Shown: piece by piece, positions 8,762 to 16,622 of the stretch | Numbering within the stretch: the stretch's first letter is position 1 | Layout: each line of letters opens with the position of its first letter | DNA from: a virus | IMG/VR virus record: IMGVR_UViG_3300006916_000042 | Location: 62,001-126,000 of that record | DNA: 64,000 nt | Direction: 5' to 3' (one strand) | The notes under the pieces: generated by a model | Seen by the model: only the letters and a program-made list of their open reading frames with translations | Told to the model about the DNA's origin: nothing | Database searches by the model: none | Position numbers and translations under genes: made by a program

Positions 8762-9169
8762 ATGTCTATAGAGACACCACCGGAAGGCTTCCAGAAGGAA
8801 CTTGAACCGGGTAAAGAACCAAACGAAATACCGAAACCAACACGGAGTCGTAATTTCAGAAGACGGTCCACCATATCAGACAGTAACAGGGTCTGGACAC
8901 TGGTTGAAACGAGTCCATTGGAAGACAGTAGGCTGAAACGGTGGTGGAGACCGTTCATGGCATGGCAATACATATTGGTGTGCCTGTTTGATTTCATCAT
9001 AGCACCAATCCTGACAATGGTTTTCTTTCAGGGCAACGAGACAAGCTATGTACAATGGGTTCCACTAACCATACAAAATGGTGGGTTGTATCATTTGTCC
9101 ATGGGGGCAATCATGGGTATTTACACATGGTCCCGTGGCCAAGAGAAAATGTCACATATAGAGAAGTAA
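8762..9169 (+). CDS. Holin-like membrane protein (GTA-type 3-TM family)
   Basis: 135 residues. The first 60 are hydrophilic, Pro/Arg-rich and cytoplasmic in appearance. Then RWWRPFMAWQYILVCLFDFI leads into transmembrane segments around residues 62-82, with a second hydrophobic region about 100-120. The WRPF...W pattern before the membrane segment resembles the gene-transfer-agent holin family (Holin_GTA_3TM). It starts one base after the previous stop and sits downstream of the endolysin, which supports a lysis role. Confidence 0.65.
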   Translation: MSIETPPEGFQKELEPGKEPNEIPKPTRSRNFRRRSTISDSNRVWTLVETSPLEDSRLKRWWRPFMAWQYILVCLFDFIIAPILTMVFFQGNETSYVQWVPLTIQNGGLYHLSMGAIMGIYTWSRGQEKMSHIEK

Positions 9170-9170
9170 A

Positions 9171-9716
9171 ATGATTACACTATTAGCAACAATTTTGGGG
9201 GCACTATCATCAGTATTACCCCAACTGGTAGAGATGTTCGATAGAAAGAACAGACTGGAGCATGAACGTGATATGGTTAAGCTACGGATGGAAGCTGCTG
9301 CTGCTGGCATTCAACTTCAGATCAGGCTTGAAGATGCTAGGGCTGATGCAAAGGAAGGAGATTCACTTCGAACTCATGATAGCTCTCTTGGGGGTGGCAA
9401 GTTTATTGAATCACTCAGAGCTTCTGTTCGGCCTGTCATTACCTACCTTTTCTTCTTTGTTTTCGTTGTTGTCAAAGGCACTGCTTTAGTGATAATGACA
9501 CAAGGTGGAGCACCATTCCAAGAAGCCATCATCCTGATATGGGATTTGGAGACAATATCCATTTTCGGTGCTATCATGGGGTTCTGGTTTGGATCACGTG
9601 TCATGCAGAAGATCAGGGACAACAACAGCTATGAAGTGATCACCAATGATCACGTGTTCATAAATAGACCAGCAACGGGTGGTAACAGACCACTCACAGT
9701 ATCTAACAAGAGGTAA
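9171..9716 (+). CDS. Second holin-like membrane protein
   Basis: 181 residues. Layout: an N-terminal hydrophobic helix (residues 1-20), an amphipathic charged helix (RKNRLEHERDMVKLRMEAAA), then RASVRPVITYLFFFVFVVV as a membrane segment and a last one ending GAIMGFWFGSRVMQK. The RPVITY...FWFGSR arrangement is typical of GTA-type 3-TM holins. It may act with the preceding holin-like protein, either as holin/antiholin or as subunits of one pore; the sequence does not say which. Confidence 0.65.
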   Translation: MITLLATILGALSSVLPQLVEMFDRKNRLEHERDMVKLRMEAAAAGIQLQIRLEDARADAKEGDSLRTHDSSLGGGKFIESLRASVRPVITYLFFFVFVVVKGTALVIMTQGGAPFQEAIILIWDLETISIFGAIMGFWFGSRVMQKIRDNNSYEVITNDHVFINRPATGGNRPLTVSNKR

Positions 9717-9721
9717 AAAAG

Positions 9722-9865
9722 ATGGATTTTCTAGGATTTTCGGTTAACTCAGCATCATGGTTTGCTGCTGGACTGTGTGTAGGTTGGTTTCTCCTGCCTG
9801 CACCTAAATGGGTTGTGGCTATGTGGGGCAAGGTGTTTGGTTCCAACGACGAACCAACAGCCTAA
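9722..9865 (+). CDS. 47-residue single-TM peptide in lysis cluster
   Basis: A short frame starting at ATG 9722, after a run of A with weak ribosome-site character, and ending TAA at 9863-9865. It contains one hydrophobic helix (residues 12-40, ASWFAAGLCVGWFLLPAPKW) and a short polar tail. It is the last gene of the lysis block. It could be a spanin-like, pinholin-like or regulatory peptide, but it has no lipobox and no diagnostic motif. Confidence 0.55.
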   Translation: MDFLGFSVNSASWFAAGLCVGWFLLPAPKWVVAMWGKVFGSNDEPTA

Positions 9866-9875
9866 AAATAATAAT

Positions 9876-9939
9876 TTGACACATTGACTTCTGGGGGCTA
9901 CTCTTCCATATTGGAAACAGTCCCCAGAGGTTTTTTTTT
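9876..9939 (+). promoter_or_regulatory. Promoter-like boxes plus hairpin with T9 tract immediately before primase
   Basis: TTGACA at 9876-9881 and TTGACT at 9885-9890 are -35-like; CATATT at 9907-9912 lies 16 nt after the second. CTGGGG (9891-9896) pairs with CCCCAG (9922-9927), with an inner TTCC/GGAA pair. AGAGG then nine T follow directly up to ATG 9940. The structure can be an intrinsic terminator for the lysis genes, an attenuator, or a structured leader whose AGAGG is the ribosome site. Confidence 0.5.
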
Positions 9940-10947
9940 ATGGCAAATGATATAATTGAAACCAAGTACCTGAATATAATATCAGGCAGCTTGAAGCTAT
10001 TCAAGCAAAAAGATTCCAAGACATGGAATTTCAGATGCCCATTGTGTGGTGATTCAAAAAAGGATAAGCTCAAGACCCGTGCCTATTTCTATAGGAAGGG
10101 ACAGGGTGTACGATTCTTTTGCCACAATTGCCGGGAAGGTTACTGGTTCAAGGATTTTCTCAAGAAATACAACCGGTCTGTTTATGATGAATTCATGCTC
10201 GAAATCTTCACACCCAGAAAGAAGCAAGTGGTTTCAAATGCTGATGATTTCAAGGTCGTGCTACCAAAACCAAAGCTGAAAATCAGGTTGCCGAAACTGT
10301 CTGATCTACCAAAAGATCATATGGCAGTCGAGTATTTCACGATAAGGAAAATACCAAATAAATTTTTGGACATGTTGTATTATGCAGAGGACTTCAAAGC
10401 CTTTGTAGATGACTTCTGGCCAGAGAATGGGAAGAAATTAATTGAGGATGAACAACGGCTTATCATCCCTTTCAATGAGAAAAATGGTGACGTTGTAGGG
10501 GTGCAAGGCCGGTCTTTCTCGAAAACGGGTATCAGATATATAACAATAAAGCCTGATGCTGAATCCATCAAGGCTTTTGGATCAGACAAGGTTGATTATG
10601 ACCTGCCAGTGAGAATTTTGGAAGGCCCTATTGATTCTATGTTTGTGAATAATGCCGTTGCTATGATGGACTGCTCATTATACAAAGCTTCAGAGATACT
10701 GGATATCCCCGAAAAGAACGTCATAGACATATACGATAACGACTATCGTAATACTGAAGTTGTCTCTCAGATCAGACGTTCTGTTGCCCGTGACCACAAA
10801 ATTGTCATATGGCCAGATGAGGTTTCTGAGTATAAGGACGTTAATGATATGGTCATGGCTGGATTTGATATTGAAAAACTGATTCGAAACAACACATATT
10901 CAGGACTACAAGCAAAATTGGAATTAGGGAAGTGGATGAAGATATGA
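9940..10947 (+). CDS. 61: DNA primase, T4 gp61-like
   Basis: 335 residues, close to T4 gp61 (342). An N-terminal zinc ribbon has C33-x2-C36 (RCPLCGDS) and C61-x2-C64 (FFCHNCRE). Downstream is a Toprim-type core: RILEGPIDSMF (acidic motif), DIYDNDYRN, then HKIVIWPDEV and KDVNDMVMAG. Gp61 makes pentaribonucleotide primers and works with the gp41 helicase at the fork. The following gene starts within its stop (ATGA). The upstream T-rich hairpin may control its expression. Confidence 0.88.
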   Translation: MANDIIETKYLNIISGSLKLFKQKDSKTWNFRCPLCGDSKKDKLKTRAYFYRKGQGVRFFCHNCREGYWFKDFLKKYNRSVYDEFMLEIFTPRKKQVVSNADDFKVVLPKPKLKIRLPKLSDLPKDHMAVEYFTIRKIPNKFLDMLYYAEDFKAFVDDFWPENGKKLIEDEQRLIIPFNEKNGDVVGVQGRSFSKTGIRYITIKPDAESIKAFGSDKVDYDLPVRILEGPIDSMFVNNAVAMMDCSLYKASEILDIPEKNVIDIYDNDYRNTEVVSQIRRSVARDHKIVIWPDEVSEYKDVNDMVMAGFDIEKLIRNNTYSGLQAKLELGKWMKI

Positions 10948-11180
10948 GTGGAGTTGTTTGCCCATATTGTGCATTTGAACACATACCATATGGTGATGAA
11001 TATGAATTCTGGGAGCCGGATACCGGGTTTGAATTTGACTGTCCAAAATGTGACAAACCATATCAAGTTGGGGTTCATACTGAAATAGCTTGGCATACTG
11101 AAGAACTGTTGGAACCATCAGCTTTTGGGAATGAAGATGAATTGTCAAAGACAAAATTTGTGAGGGTTGATAATGAGTAG
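10944..11180 (+). CDS. Small zinc-ribbon protein
   Basis: 78 residues with start chosen at 10944, where ATGA overlaps the primase stop. Two CPxC knuckles are visible (CPYC at residues 6-9 and DCPKCDKPYQ), the classic zinc-ribbon layout, followed by an acidic tail. It ends in TAG, and the next gene starts inside (ATGAGTAG), showing that TAG is used as a stop here. Similar small zinc ribbons recur at 14674-16376. The function is unknown; nucleic-acid binding or transcription modulation is plausible. Confidence 0.72.
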   Translation: MSGVVCPYCAFEHIPYGDEYEFWEPDTGFEFDCPKCDKPYQVGVHTEIAWHTEELLEPSAFGNEDELSKTKFVRVDNE

Positions 11181-11451
11181 ATATTTTGGAAGGCACACCA
11201 CAAAAGATACTGTTCATGATCAAATGAGCATCTATCTTGAAGACACCTTCGTGGTACAGGCTGTGAGAGAGAAGATCAAACGAGATAGAATTGTACCGAA
11301 AAGTGCACACTATAATGTATGGAAACATCTTGATCATGTGATCTGTACTGTAACACCATTGGATGTGGCAATGAGAAATGAGAATCGTTTTATGGCCTCA
11401 ACCAAAAACCAACTTGAATTTTTCAAAAACAACAGGAAGAAAATGAAATGA
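11173..11451 (+). CDS. Small unknown protein
   Basis: 92 residues, basic, beginning MSRYFGRHTTKD. It has no Cys and no membrane segment. It is translationally coupled to the zinc-ribbon gene (start inside that stop) and to thyX (its TGA overlaps ATGAACG). I do not recognise it. Confidence 0.65.
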   Translation: MSRYFGRHTTKDTVHDQMSIYLEDTFVVQAVREKIKRDRIVPKSAHYNVWKHLDHVICTVTPLDVAMRNENRFMASTKNQLEFFKNNRKKMK

Positions 11452-12107
11452 ACGTGAAAGTAGTGGCAGTCACCCAACCGGTGAACATAGACGGTGTTGA
11501 TACGGCAGAAGAGTTTGTGGCATATTGTGCACGGGTATCAAACCCATCAAATCAATTGAACAATGACACAGCAGACAAGCTGTTGGCATATCTGATCAAC
11601 AACAAGCACTGGTCCCCTTTTGAGATGGTCCATATGGCTATTGAAATCAAAACGACTCGTGATATTGGGAGACAAATCCTACGTCACAGGTCGTTTTCGT
11701 TTCAGGAATTCTCACAAAGATATGCACGGATCAATATTGCCGACATGGTGACCCGTGAAGCCAGACTCCAAGACCCAAAGAACAGACAGAATTCTGTTGA
11801 TGTGGATGATGAATTTCTGGAACACCAGTGGCAGGAATATCAAAACCTTGTGAGTGAACGTATTATCGAAGCCTATGAATGGGCACTGGATAATGGTGTG
11901 GCCAAGGAACAGGCAAGAGCCGTACTGCCTGAAGGAATGACACCATCCACGATGTACATGTCGGGGACTCTCAGATCATGGATTCATTATTGTGCTCTAC
12001 GTATGGGTAACGGCACCCAGAAAGAACATAGAGAGATTGCAGAACAATGCTGGAATGGTATATGTGAACATTTTCCGTCTATATCAGGACTCACTTCAAA
12101 CAATTAA
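11448..12107 (+). CDS. thyX: Flavin-dependent thymidylate synthase ThyX
   Basis: 219 residues. The family signature RHRxxSxxExSxRY appears as RHRSFSFQEFSQRY (Gln where Asn is usual). Other matches are HWSPFEMVHM and the C-terminal ARAVLPEGMTPSTMYMSGTL, which contributes to FAD/dUMP binding. ThyX makes dTMP from dUMP using methylene-tetrahydrofolate and FADH2. The neighbouring class II ribonucleotide reductase supplies deoxynucleotides, so the two form a DNA-precursor module. Confidence 0.93.
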   Translation: MNVKVVAVTQPVNIDGVDTAEEFVAYCARVSNPSNQLNNDTADKLLAYLINNKHWSPFEMVHMAIEIKTTRDIGRQILRHRSFSFQEFSQRYARINIADMVTREARLQDPKNRQNSVDVDDEFLEHQWQEYQNLVSERIIEAYEWALDNGVAKEQARAVLPEGMTPSTMYMSGTLRSWIHYCALRMGNGTQKEHREIAEQCWNGICEHFPSISGLTSNN

Positions 12108-12134
12108 CAAACAAGTAATAAGGACAAACGTAGG

Positions 12135-14051
12135 ATGTGTAACAGTTTACCCACCCAGTATCAACAATTTATTCACCTTTCAAGGTATTCAAGATGGCTC
12201 ACGGAGAAAAACAGACGTGAAACCTACCCAGAGACTGTTGGAAGGTATTTTGATTTCTTCAAGGATCACTTGAAGGATAACAATAAATTCAATCTATCTA
12301 AAACAGTCAGGGAAGAGCTTGAGCAGGCTGTACTGGATTTGAGCATCATGCCATCCATGAGATGTCTTATGACGGCTGGTGATGCCTTAAAACGTGAGAA
12401 CGTGGCTGGTTATAACTGTGCTTACACTGCTATAGATAATCCCCGTGCATTTGATGAAATCCTATACATCCTGATGAACGGGACCGGGGTTGGATTCTCT
12501 GTTGAGTCCAAGCACGTCAACAAGTTGCCGGAAGTTGCAGAGGATTTCCACCACTCAGATACTACAATCGTAGTGGCCGACTCCAAGCTGGGTTGGGCAA
12601 AATCTCTCAAAGAACTGATTCACCTTCTATACAGTGGTCAGATTCCAAAGACAGATGTTTCAAAGGTCCGGAAGGCTGGATCGATTCTGAAAACTTTCGG
12701 TGGCCGTGCATCTGGTCCAGAACCCCTCATTGCATTATTTGAGTTCTGTATTGATACATTCCAGAATTCTGCTGGACGTAAACTGACCACGTTGGAATGT
12801 CATGACATCGTTTGTAAGATTGCTGATATCGTTGTTGTTGGTGGTGTTCGACGTTCTGCACTAATTTCCCTCTCTGATCTGTTTGATGATCGTCTGAGAA
12901 GTGCCAAGTCAGGTGAATGGTACTTCACACAAAAGCAAAGAATGCTTGCAAACAATTCCTATGTGGTAGAGGGTAAAGTTGATATCGGTATTTTCATGAA
13001 GGAATGGACATCGTTGTATGAGTCCAAGTCCGGTGAACGTGGTATCTTCTCACGTGCTGCATCCCAGAAAAAGGTTGCAGAGAATGGCCGTAGAGACCCT
13101 GAATGGGATTTTGGTACAAACCCATGCTCAGAAATCATTCTACGGTCTGGTGAGTTCTGTAACCTCTCTGAAGTGGTAATCAGACCAGAAGACACGGAAG
13201 AGACACTTGCAGAGAAGGTCCGGAAGGCCACGATCCTTGGAACCTTCCAGTCAACCCTCACAAATTTCAAATACCTCTCCAAGAAATGGAAGAACAATTG
13301 TGATGAAGAACGGTTGCTGGGTGTGTCCATGACCGGTATCATGGATAATACTCTAACCAACGGTTCAACCGGACTGGCTGAACTGGGAAGCCTGCTACAC
13401 AGACTGAAGCAGGTTGCAATCGACACCAACAAGGAATGGGCTGAAAAGCTTGGTATTCCACAATCCAAGGCAGTCACTTGTGTGAAGCCGTCTGGTACAG
13501 TATCACAAATGGTTCTGTCATCGTCTGGTATCCATCCATCGTTTGCACCATTTTATGTCCGGACAGTCCGGAATGACAACAAAGACCCTGTTACCAAGTT
13601 CATGAAGGATCAGGGATTCATCGTGGAAGAGGATGTAACCAAGCCAGATACCACGTCTGTTTTCTCATTCCCGATCAAGGCTCCAGCAGACAGTGTGTTC
13701 AAAAATGACAGGACGGCTATTGAACAGTTATCCCTATGGCTTACATATCATAGATACTGGTGTGAACACAAACCCTCTATCACTGTGTATGTGAAAGAAG
13801 ATGAATGGATGAAGGTTGGATCATGGGTATATGAGCATCTGGATGAAATGTCTGGTGTGTCATTCCTGCCACACTCTGATCACGTCTATAAGCAAGCACC
13901 ATACCAAGAGATTAGTGAAGAGGAATATGAAGAGTTGTTGAAACTGACTCCACAAAATGTGGATTGGGCTAAGATGGCCGATTACGAAAAAGAAGATCAC
14001 ACTGTTGCATCACAGGAATTGGCTTGTGTTGCTGGTGGATGTGAAATCTAA
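12135..14051 (+). CDS. nrdJ: Adenosylcobalamin-dependent (class II) ribonucleotide reductase
   Basis: 638 residues. Active-site features: C95 (GYNCAY), the NPCSEII motif with radical-bearing C331, partner C342 (FCNLSEV), and the C-terminal redox pair C631/C636 (ACVAGGCEI). No NrdA/NrdB pair is present, so this is the B12-dependent, oxygen-independent type of enzyme, which implies a host that makes or imports cobalamin. It reduces ribonucleotides for phage DNA synthesis, with thiols renewed by the C-terminal Cys pair and probably the phage glutaredoxin at 18225. A structured RNA element follows its stop. Confidence 0.92.
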   Translation: MCNSLPTQYQQFIHLSRYSRWLTEKNRRETYPETVGRYFDFFKDHLKDNNKFNLSKTVREELEQAVLDLSIMPSMRCLMTAGDALKRENVAGYNCAYTAIDNPRAFDEILYILMNGTGVGFSVESKHVNKLPEVAEDFHHSDTTIVVADSKLGWAKSLKELIHLLYSGQIPKTDVSKVRKAGSILKTFGGRASGPEPLIALFEFCIDTFQNSAGRKLTTLECHDIVCKIADIVVVGGVRRSALISLSDLFDDRLRSAKSGEWYFTQKQRMLANNSYVVEGKVDIGIFMKEWTSLYESKSGERGIFSRAASQKKVAENGRRDPEWDFGTNPCSEIILRSGEFCNLSEVVIRPEDTEETLAEKVRKATILGTFQSTLTNFKYLSKKWKNNCDEERLLGVSMTGIMDNTLTNGSTGLAELGSLLHRLKQVAIDTNKEWAEKLGIPQSKAVTCVKPSGTVSQMVLSSSGIHPSFAPFYVRTVRNDNKDPVTKFMKDQGFIVEEDVTKPDTTSVFSFPIKAPADSVFKNDRTAIEQLSLWLTYHRYWCEHKPSITVYVKEDEWMKVGSWVYEHLDEMSGVSFLPHSDHVYKQAPYQEISEEEYEELLKLTPQNVDWAKMADYEKEDHTVASQELACVAGGCEI

Positions 14052-14056
14052 GAGCT

Positions 14057-14143
14057 AACCCTTTTCGGACTCCTTGATCTGGGTCCCCGTGCCGTGGACA
14101 GATTTACAAAACGGCTTATATCGTTTGTCCACCGAAAAGGGTT
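14057..14143 (+). ncRNA. Candidate structured RNA downstream of nrdJ
   Basis: A perfect 12-bp outer stem (AACCCTTTTCGG at 14057-14068 with CCGAAAAGGGTT at 14132-14143) closes an 87-nt region with two inner hairpins: GGAC/GTCC, and TGGAC...GTCCA with an inner AAACG/CGTTT pair. No T-run follows, so it is not a simple terminator. It may be a processed ncRNA or a 5' regulator of the gene at 14204. Confidence 0.5.
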
Positions 14144-14203
14144 ATTCATGCTATGGACGTGTAATATAGGCAATACGGCACACTTATTAAAGAGGATGTG
14201 ATA

Positions 14204-14674
14204 ATGACTACTGTTGAAATGAAAGTATCTGAAGTGAAGGGCAAGCTTGAACTGATCTTCAATGAACGTGATAAATTCATTGAAGATCAGAAGCAAGCCT
14301 TCATGGATGAACACAGGGGCAAAGAGATGTATCTTGGGGTTGAATACAAAAAGACAAAATCTTTTTTAGGTAAAGAAACAACAGAACATGAAGAAATATA
14401 CGGGAAACCTACAGAAGAACAGCTTGAAAACTTTTGGATTGCAGGTTTACCATGGAAGTATAACCGTCACATAATATCCACCCCTTACACACCATATTTG
14501 TATGCTTTGAAGTATGGTTCCTTTTACTATGACAAAATCTCAGCACTGTGGGATACTGTGCAGGGTTTAACACCCTCAAGAAAATTACAGGTTGATGTTG
14601 GAGATATTGAAGCTATCAACCATCTGATGAGAAGTGTTGAGTCAAGACAGAGAGAAAGAAAAGAGAAAACATAA
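14204..14674 (+). CDS. Unknown phage protein
   Basis: 156 residues with start chosen at ATG 14204, seven nt after an AGAGGA ribosome site; a GTG at 14198 is also in frame. The N-terminal 60 residues are charged and helix-like, with no Cys. It has no recognisable domain. It opens a run of overlapping small genes (to 17.7 kb) and is preceded by the structured RNA at 14057-14143. Its stop overlaps the next ATG. Confidence 0.7.
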   Translation: MTTVEMKVSEVKGKLELIFNERDKFIEDQKQAFMDEHRGKEMYLGVEYKKTKSFLGKETTEHEEIYGKPTEEQLENFWIAGLPWKYNRHIISTPYTPYLYALKYGSFYYDKISALWDTVQGLTPSRKLQVDVGDIEAINHLMRSVESRQRERKEKT

Positions 14675-15060
14675 TGTCTGGTGGATATCTATATGGAGAA
14701 AAAGAGCCGTATGAGCACTGCCCATATTGTGGACACATATGCAGTGCCGACTATGTGGACATAGGTGTAGGGATGCAGCAGTGTGGACCATTTCATTGTG
14801 TCTCCTGTCATGCCTCTGAGATAGGCCCATATGATGATTCAAGACCCTTGAGTGTTGCAGAAGAGAAGACTGGGTGGTATGCACCTGAGAGTGAACCGGG
14901 ATCATCTGCAAACGTGTTGAATGGTGAACATGTGCATCATGAACATATGAAAGAAGTTTACCAGAGATTCTTTGAAGGTAATGAGAAGTGGTTAGACAAG
15001 AAGTTTGTTGAAGAGTGGTGGCAGTGGCAAAAGAAAAGAAAGAAGATATATAATGTGTGA
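14674..15060 (+). CDS. Zinc-binding small protein
   Basis: 128 residues. Cys pairs at CPYCGH and HCVSCH, with C-x-D-Y and QQC between them, suggest one zinc ribbon. A His-rich stretch (HVHHEHM) and a Trp-rich C-terminus (FVEEWWQWQKKRKK) follow. It starts in a TAATG overlap, and its stop overlaps the next start. The function is unknown; its N-terminal ribbon resembles the other small ribbons of this cluster. Confidence 0.72.
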   Translation: MSGGYLYGEKEPYEHCPYCGHICSADYVDIGVGMQQCGPFHCVSCHASEIGPYDDSRPLSVAEEKTGWYAPESEPGSSANVLNGEHVHHEHMKEVYQRFFEGNEKWLDKKFVEEWWQWQKKRKKIYNV

Positions 15061-15511
15061 TGATATGGGAAACTTGCCCGGTCTTGATGCTCTTGTGCTT
15101 GCACTATCTAAAGAGATCGAAGAAAACCCGGTGAAGAATATTGAAGAAACTGATATCAAGATCAAGAAGCAGTTTTTTGGTAAACCTATAAACGGGTTTG
15201 ATTCCAAAATCGGGGACGTGGTGTCTATCAGGCCGGTGGGTGAGAGATACAAAGACAAGACCTTTCTTGGATTCTACATGGGTGATGTTTGTGTTGATGC
15301 CCACATTGTGTATGAAGTGAAGACAGAAACAATCATTGTACATGCACACAACAACCCGGCAATCTTTGTTCCGGAACTGAACGAAATCATAATGGGTTAT
15401 GAATCGTGGTGGGGTGGAATCAACTCAGTGGATGACTTGAAGCAGATCACAGATGATGATATCAAGAATGTGTGGTATATGAAAGCCCTGAAAGCCTTTG
15501 CCGATGTTTAG
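15053..15511 (+). CDS. Unknown phage protein
   Basis: 152 residues with start at ATG 15053, overlapping the previous stop by 8 nt; a longer frame from 15005 would run deep into the previous gene. Middle segments (KIGDVVSIRPVGERYKDKTF, TETIIVHAHNNPAIFVPEL) look like a small beta-barrel. It ends in TAG. No family is recognised. Confidence 0.68.
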   Translation: MCDDMGNLPGLDALVLALSKEIEENPVKNIEETDIKIKKQFFGKPINGFDSKIGDVVSIRPVGERYKDKTFLGFYMGDVCVDAHIVYEVKTETIIVHAHNNPAIFVPELNEIIMGYESWWGGINSVDDLKQITDDDIKNVWYMKALKAFADV

Positions 15512-15731
15512 TTTGTTGGAAAAATTCCTCATATATATGGGTATATACAGACAACCCGGTGAACACAGAAAGCTCACCCGTAACGATTACGGGTTCTGTG
15601 ACTATTGCAGTAATGGAAATTACAGGACAATGAACGATTGTTCTTGGTATGATGAGACCGGTGTGGATAGGTATGAAGACTATCCTTTTGGAATAAACAA
15701 ACCACCATGTGAGACAAAATATGAAGAATGA
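15504..15731 (+). CDS. Small Cys-containing protein
   Basis: 75 residues from ATG 15504, which overlaps the previous stop. A FCDYCSNGNY knuckle plus C in NDCSW and a C near the end could bind one zinc. The N-terminus is hydrophobic/amphipathic (MFSLLEKFLIYMGIY). It overlaps the next start. The function is unknown. Confidence 0.6.
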   Translation: MFSLLEKFLIYMGIYRQPGEHRKLTRNDYGFCDYCSNGNYRTMNDCSWYDETGVDRYEDYPFGINKPPCETKYEE

Positions 15732-15918
15732 AAATGAAACAGTAAGCTATCTGCACGGTAAGTGCCCACATTGTAAGGGAGAGACCAATCTTGAGAGTGT
15801 GGGACTCTTGGAGTGTATAGAAGAGGTTCTGATGAAATGTCCCAGATGTCACAAAACATACGTTGTAAAAATATATAGAGACATTACATATAGGTCAATG
15901 AAACTAGAGGATTCATAA
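15721..15918 (+). CDS. Small zinc-ribbon protein
   Basis: 65 residues from ATG 15721, chosen over an upstream in-frame GTG at 15709. Two knuckles, KCPHCKGE and KCPRCHKTY, make a textbook zinc ribbon. A short basic/beta tail follows. It is the fourth such mini-ribbon in the window. It may modulate RNA polymerase or bind nucleic acid; there is no direct evidence. Confidence 0.7.
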   Translation: MKNENETVSYLHGKCPHCKGETNLESVGLLECIEEVLMKCPRCHKTYVVKIYRDITYRSMKLEDS

Positions 15919-15919
15919 A

Positions 15920-16144
15920 ATGAAAACAGAATCACTCACAGGAATCGGTGATCTTCAGAGAGCCGTGGCTAAACAGGAAACTCCAACAGTAAAGGTGCTA
16001 GAGATGGAACATGCAATTCAAGAGAAATATGAGAAGGCATTGAGTGATCTGAAGGCTGGGTTGATCACAGAGAGTGAATTCTCTTTGGTCGAAGCTGAGT
16101 TCAGAGACTTTAAGGCAAGTGATAGAAAAATTTTGAATGGGTAA
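15920..16144 (+). CDS. Small helical unknown protein
   Basis: 74 residues starting MKTESLTGIGDLQRAVAK, predominantly helical and charged, with no Cys. The C-terminal half (EKYEKALSDLKAGLITESEF) resembles short dimeric coiled coils. It overlaps the following gene by 8 nt. No function is recognised. Confidence 0.62.
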   Translation: MKTESLTGIGDLQRAVAKQETPTVKVLEMEHAIQEKYEKALSDLKAGLITESEFSLVEAEFRDFKASDRKILNG

Positions 16145-16376
16145 GGTTATGAGAAAAATTCAAGAACATGTATTCGGTGATGAGAGTATTACAGTCCGGG
16201 ATGGTTGCTGGAACTGTAAATACTGGTTATCTCCAAAATGCCAGAAGTTTCCCAGACATGAGATAACCCAATATGATCACTGGTGCTGGCAATTTGAAGA
16301 GAAGGTGAATGAGGATGGTGAGTTGATGGTTACACGTGATGCATCAAAATGGTTTCCATTTGATATCAAGCTTTAA
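16137..16376 (+). CDS. Small Cys/Trp-rich protein
   Basis: 79 residues. DGCWNCKYWLSPKCQKFP and HWCWQFEE give four closely spaced Cys, a pattern that fits a compact metal- or disulfide-stabilised fold. It starts at 16137 in overlap with the previous gene. A C-x2-C-x-x-W pattern appears in many small phage proteins, but I cannot name the family. Confidence 0.62.
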   Translation: MGKVMRKIQEHVFGDESITVRDGCWNCKYWLSPKCQKFPRHEITQYDHWCWQFEEKVNEDGELMVTRDASKWFPFDIKL

Positions 16377-16379
16377 AGG

Positions 16380-16583
16380 ATGATAAAAATGAAACATAGT
16401 ACAATGAAAATATGGGCAGTGTTGGGAGCTTTTCTTACTCTTGTATATATTTTGTTTGCAATAAACATGGGTGGGGTGATTGCTTTTTACATGACAGTAG
16501 CTCCAATTATCTTAGCAATATGCATAATGACTTCTGTTGTGGTATACCTTGTCCTCTTGGAAATATTCGATCCAGACTTGTAG
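16380..16583 (+). CDS. Small two-helix membrane protein
   Basis: 67 residues with two hydrophobic segments, about residues 10-30 (IWAVLGAFLTLVYILF) and 34-60 (GVIAFYMTVAPIILAICIMT). It ends in TAG. An alternative start is ATG 16389. It is probably an inner-membrane protein; whether it acts in lysis timing or membrane takeover is unknown. Confidence 0.62.
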   Translation: MIKMKHSTMKIWAVLGAFLTLVYILFAINMGGVIAFYMTVAPIILAICIMTSVVVYLVLLEIFDPDL

Positions 16584-16591
16584 GAAGGTCA

Positions 16592-16599
16592 CATAAATA
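16592..16599 (+). promoter_or_regulatory. Late-type promoter box CATAAATA
   Basis: CATAAATA differs by one base from the T4 late box TATAAATA and lies 24 nt before the SegE-like start. The same box precedes several structural genes in this window. Confidence 0.45.
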
Positions 16600-16622
16600 C
16601 TCCCAGATAATGGAGTATGAAT

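Noticed and set aside
14057-14143. Cobalamin riboswitch for nrdJ
   Set aside because: It is downstream of nrdJ and lacks the conserved B12 box; only generic stems are present.
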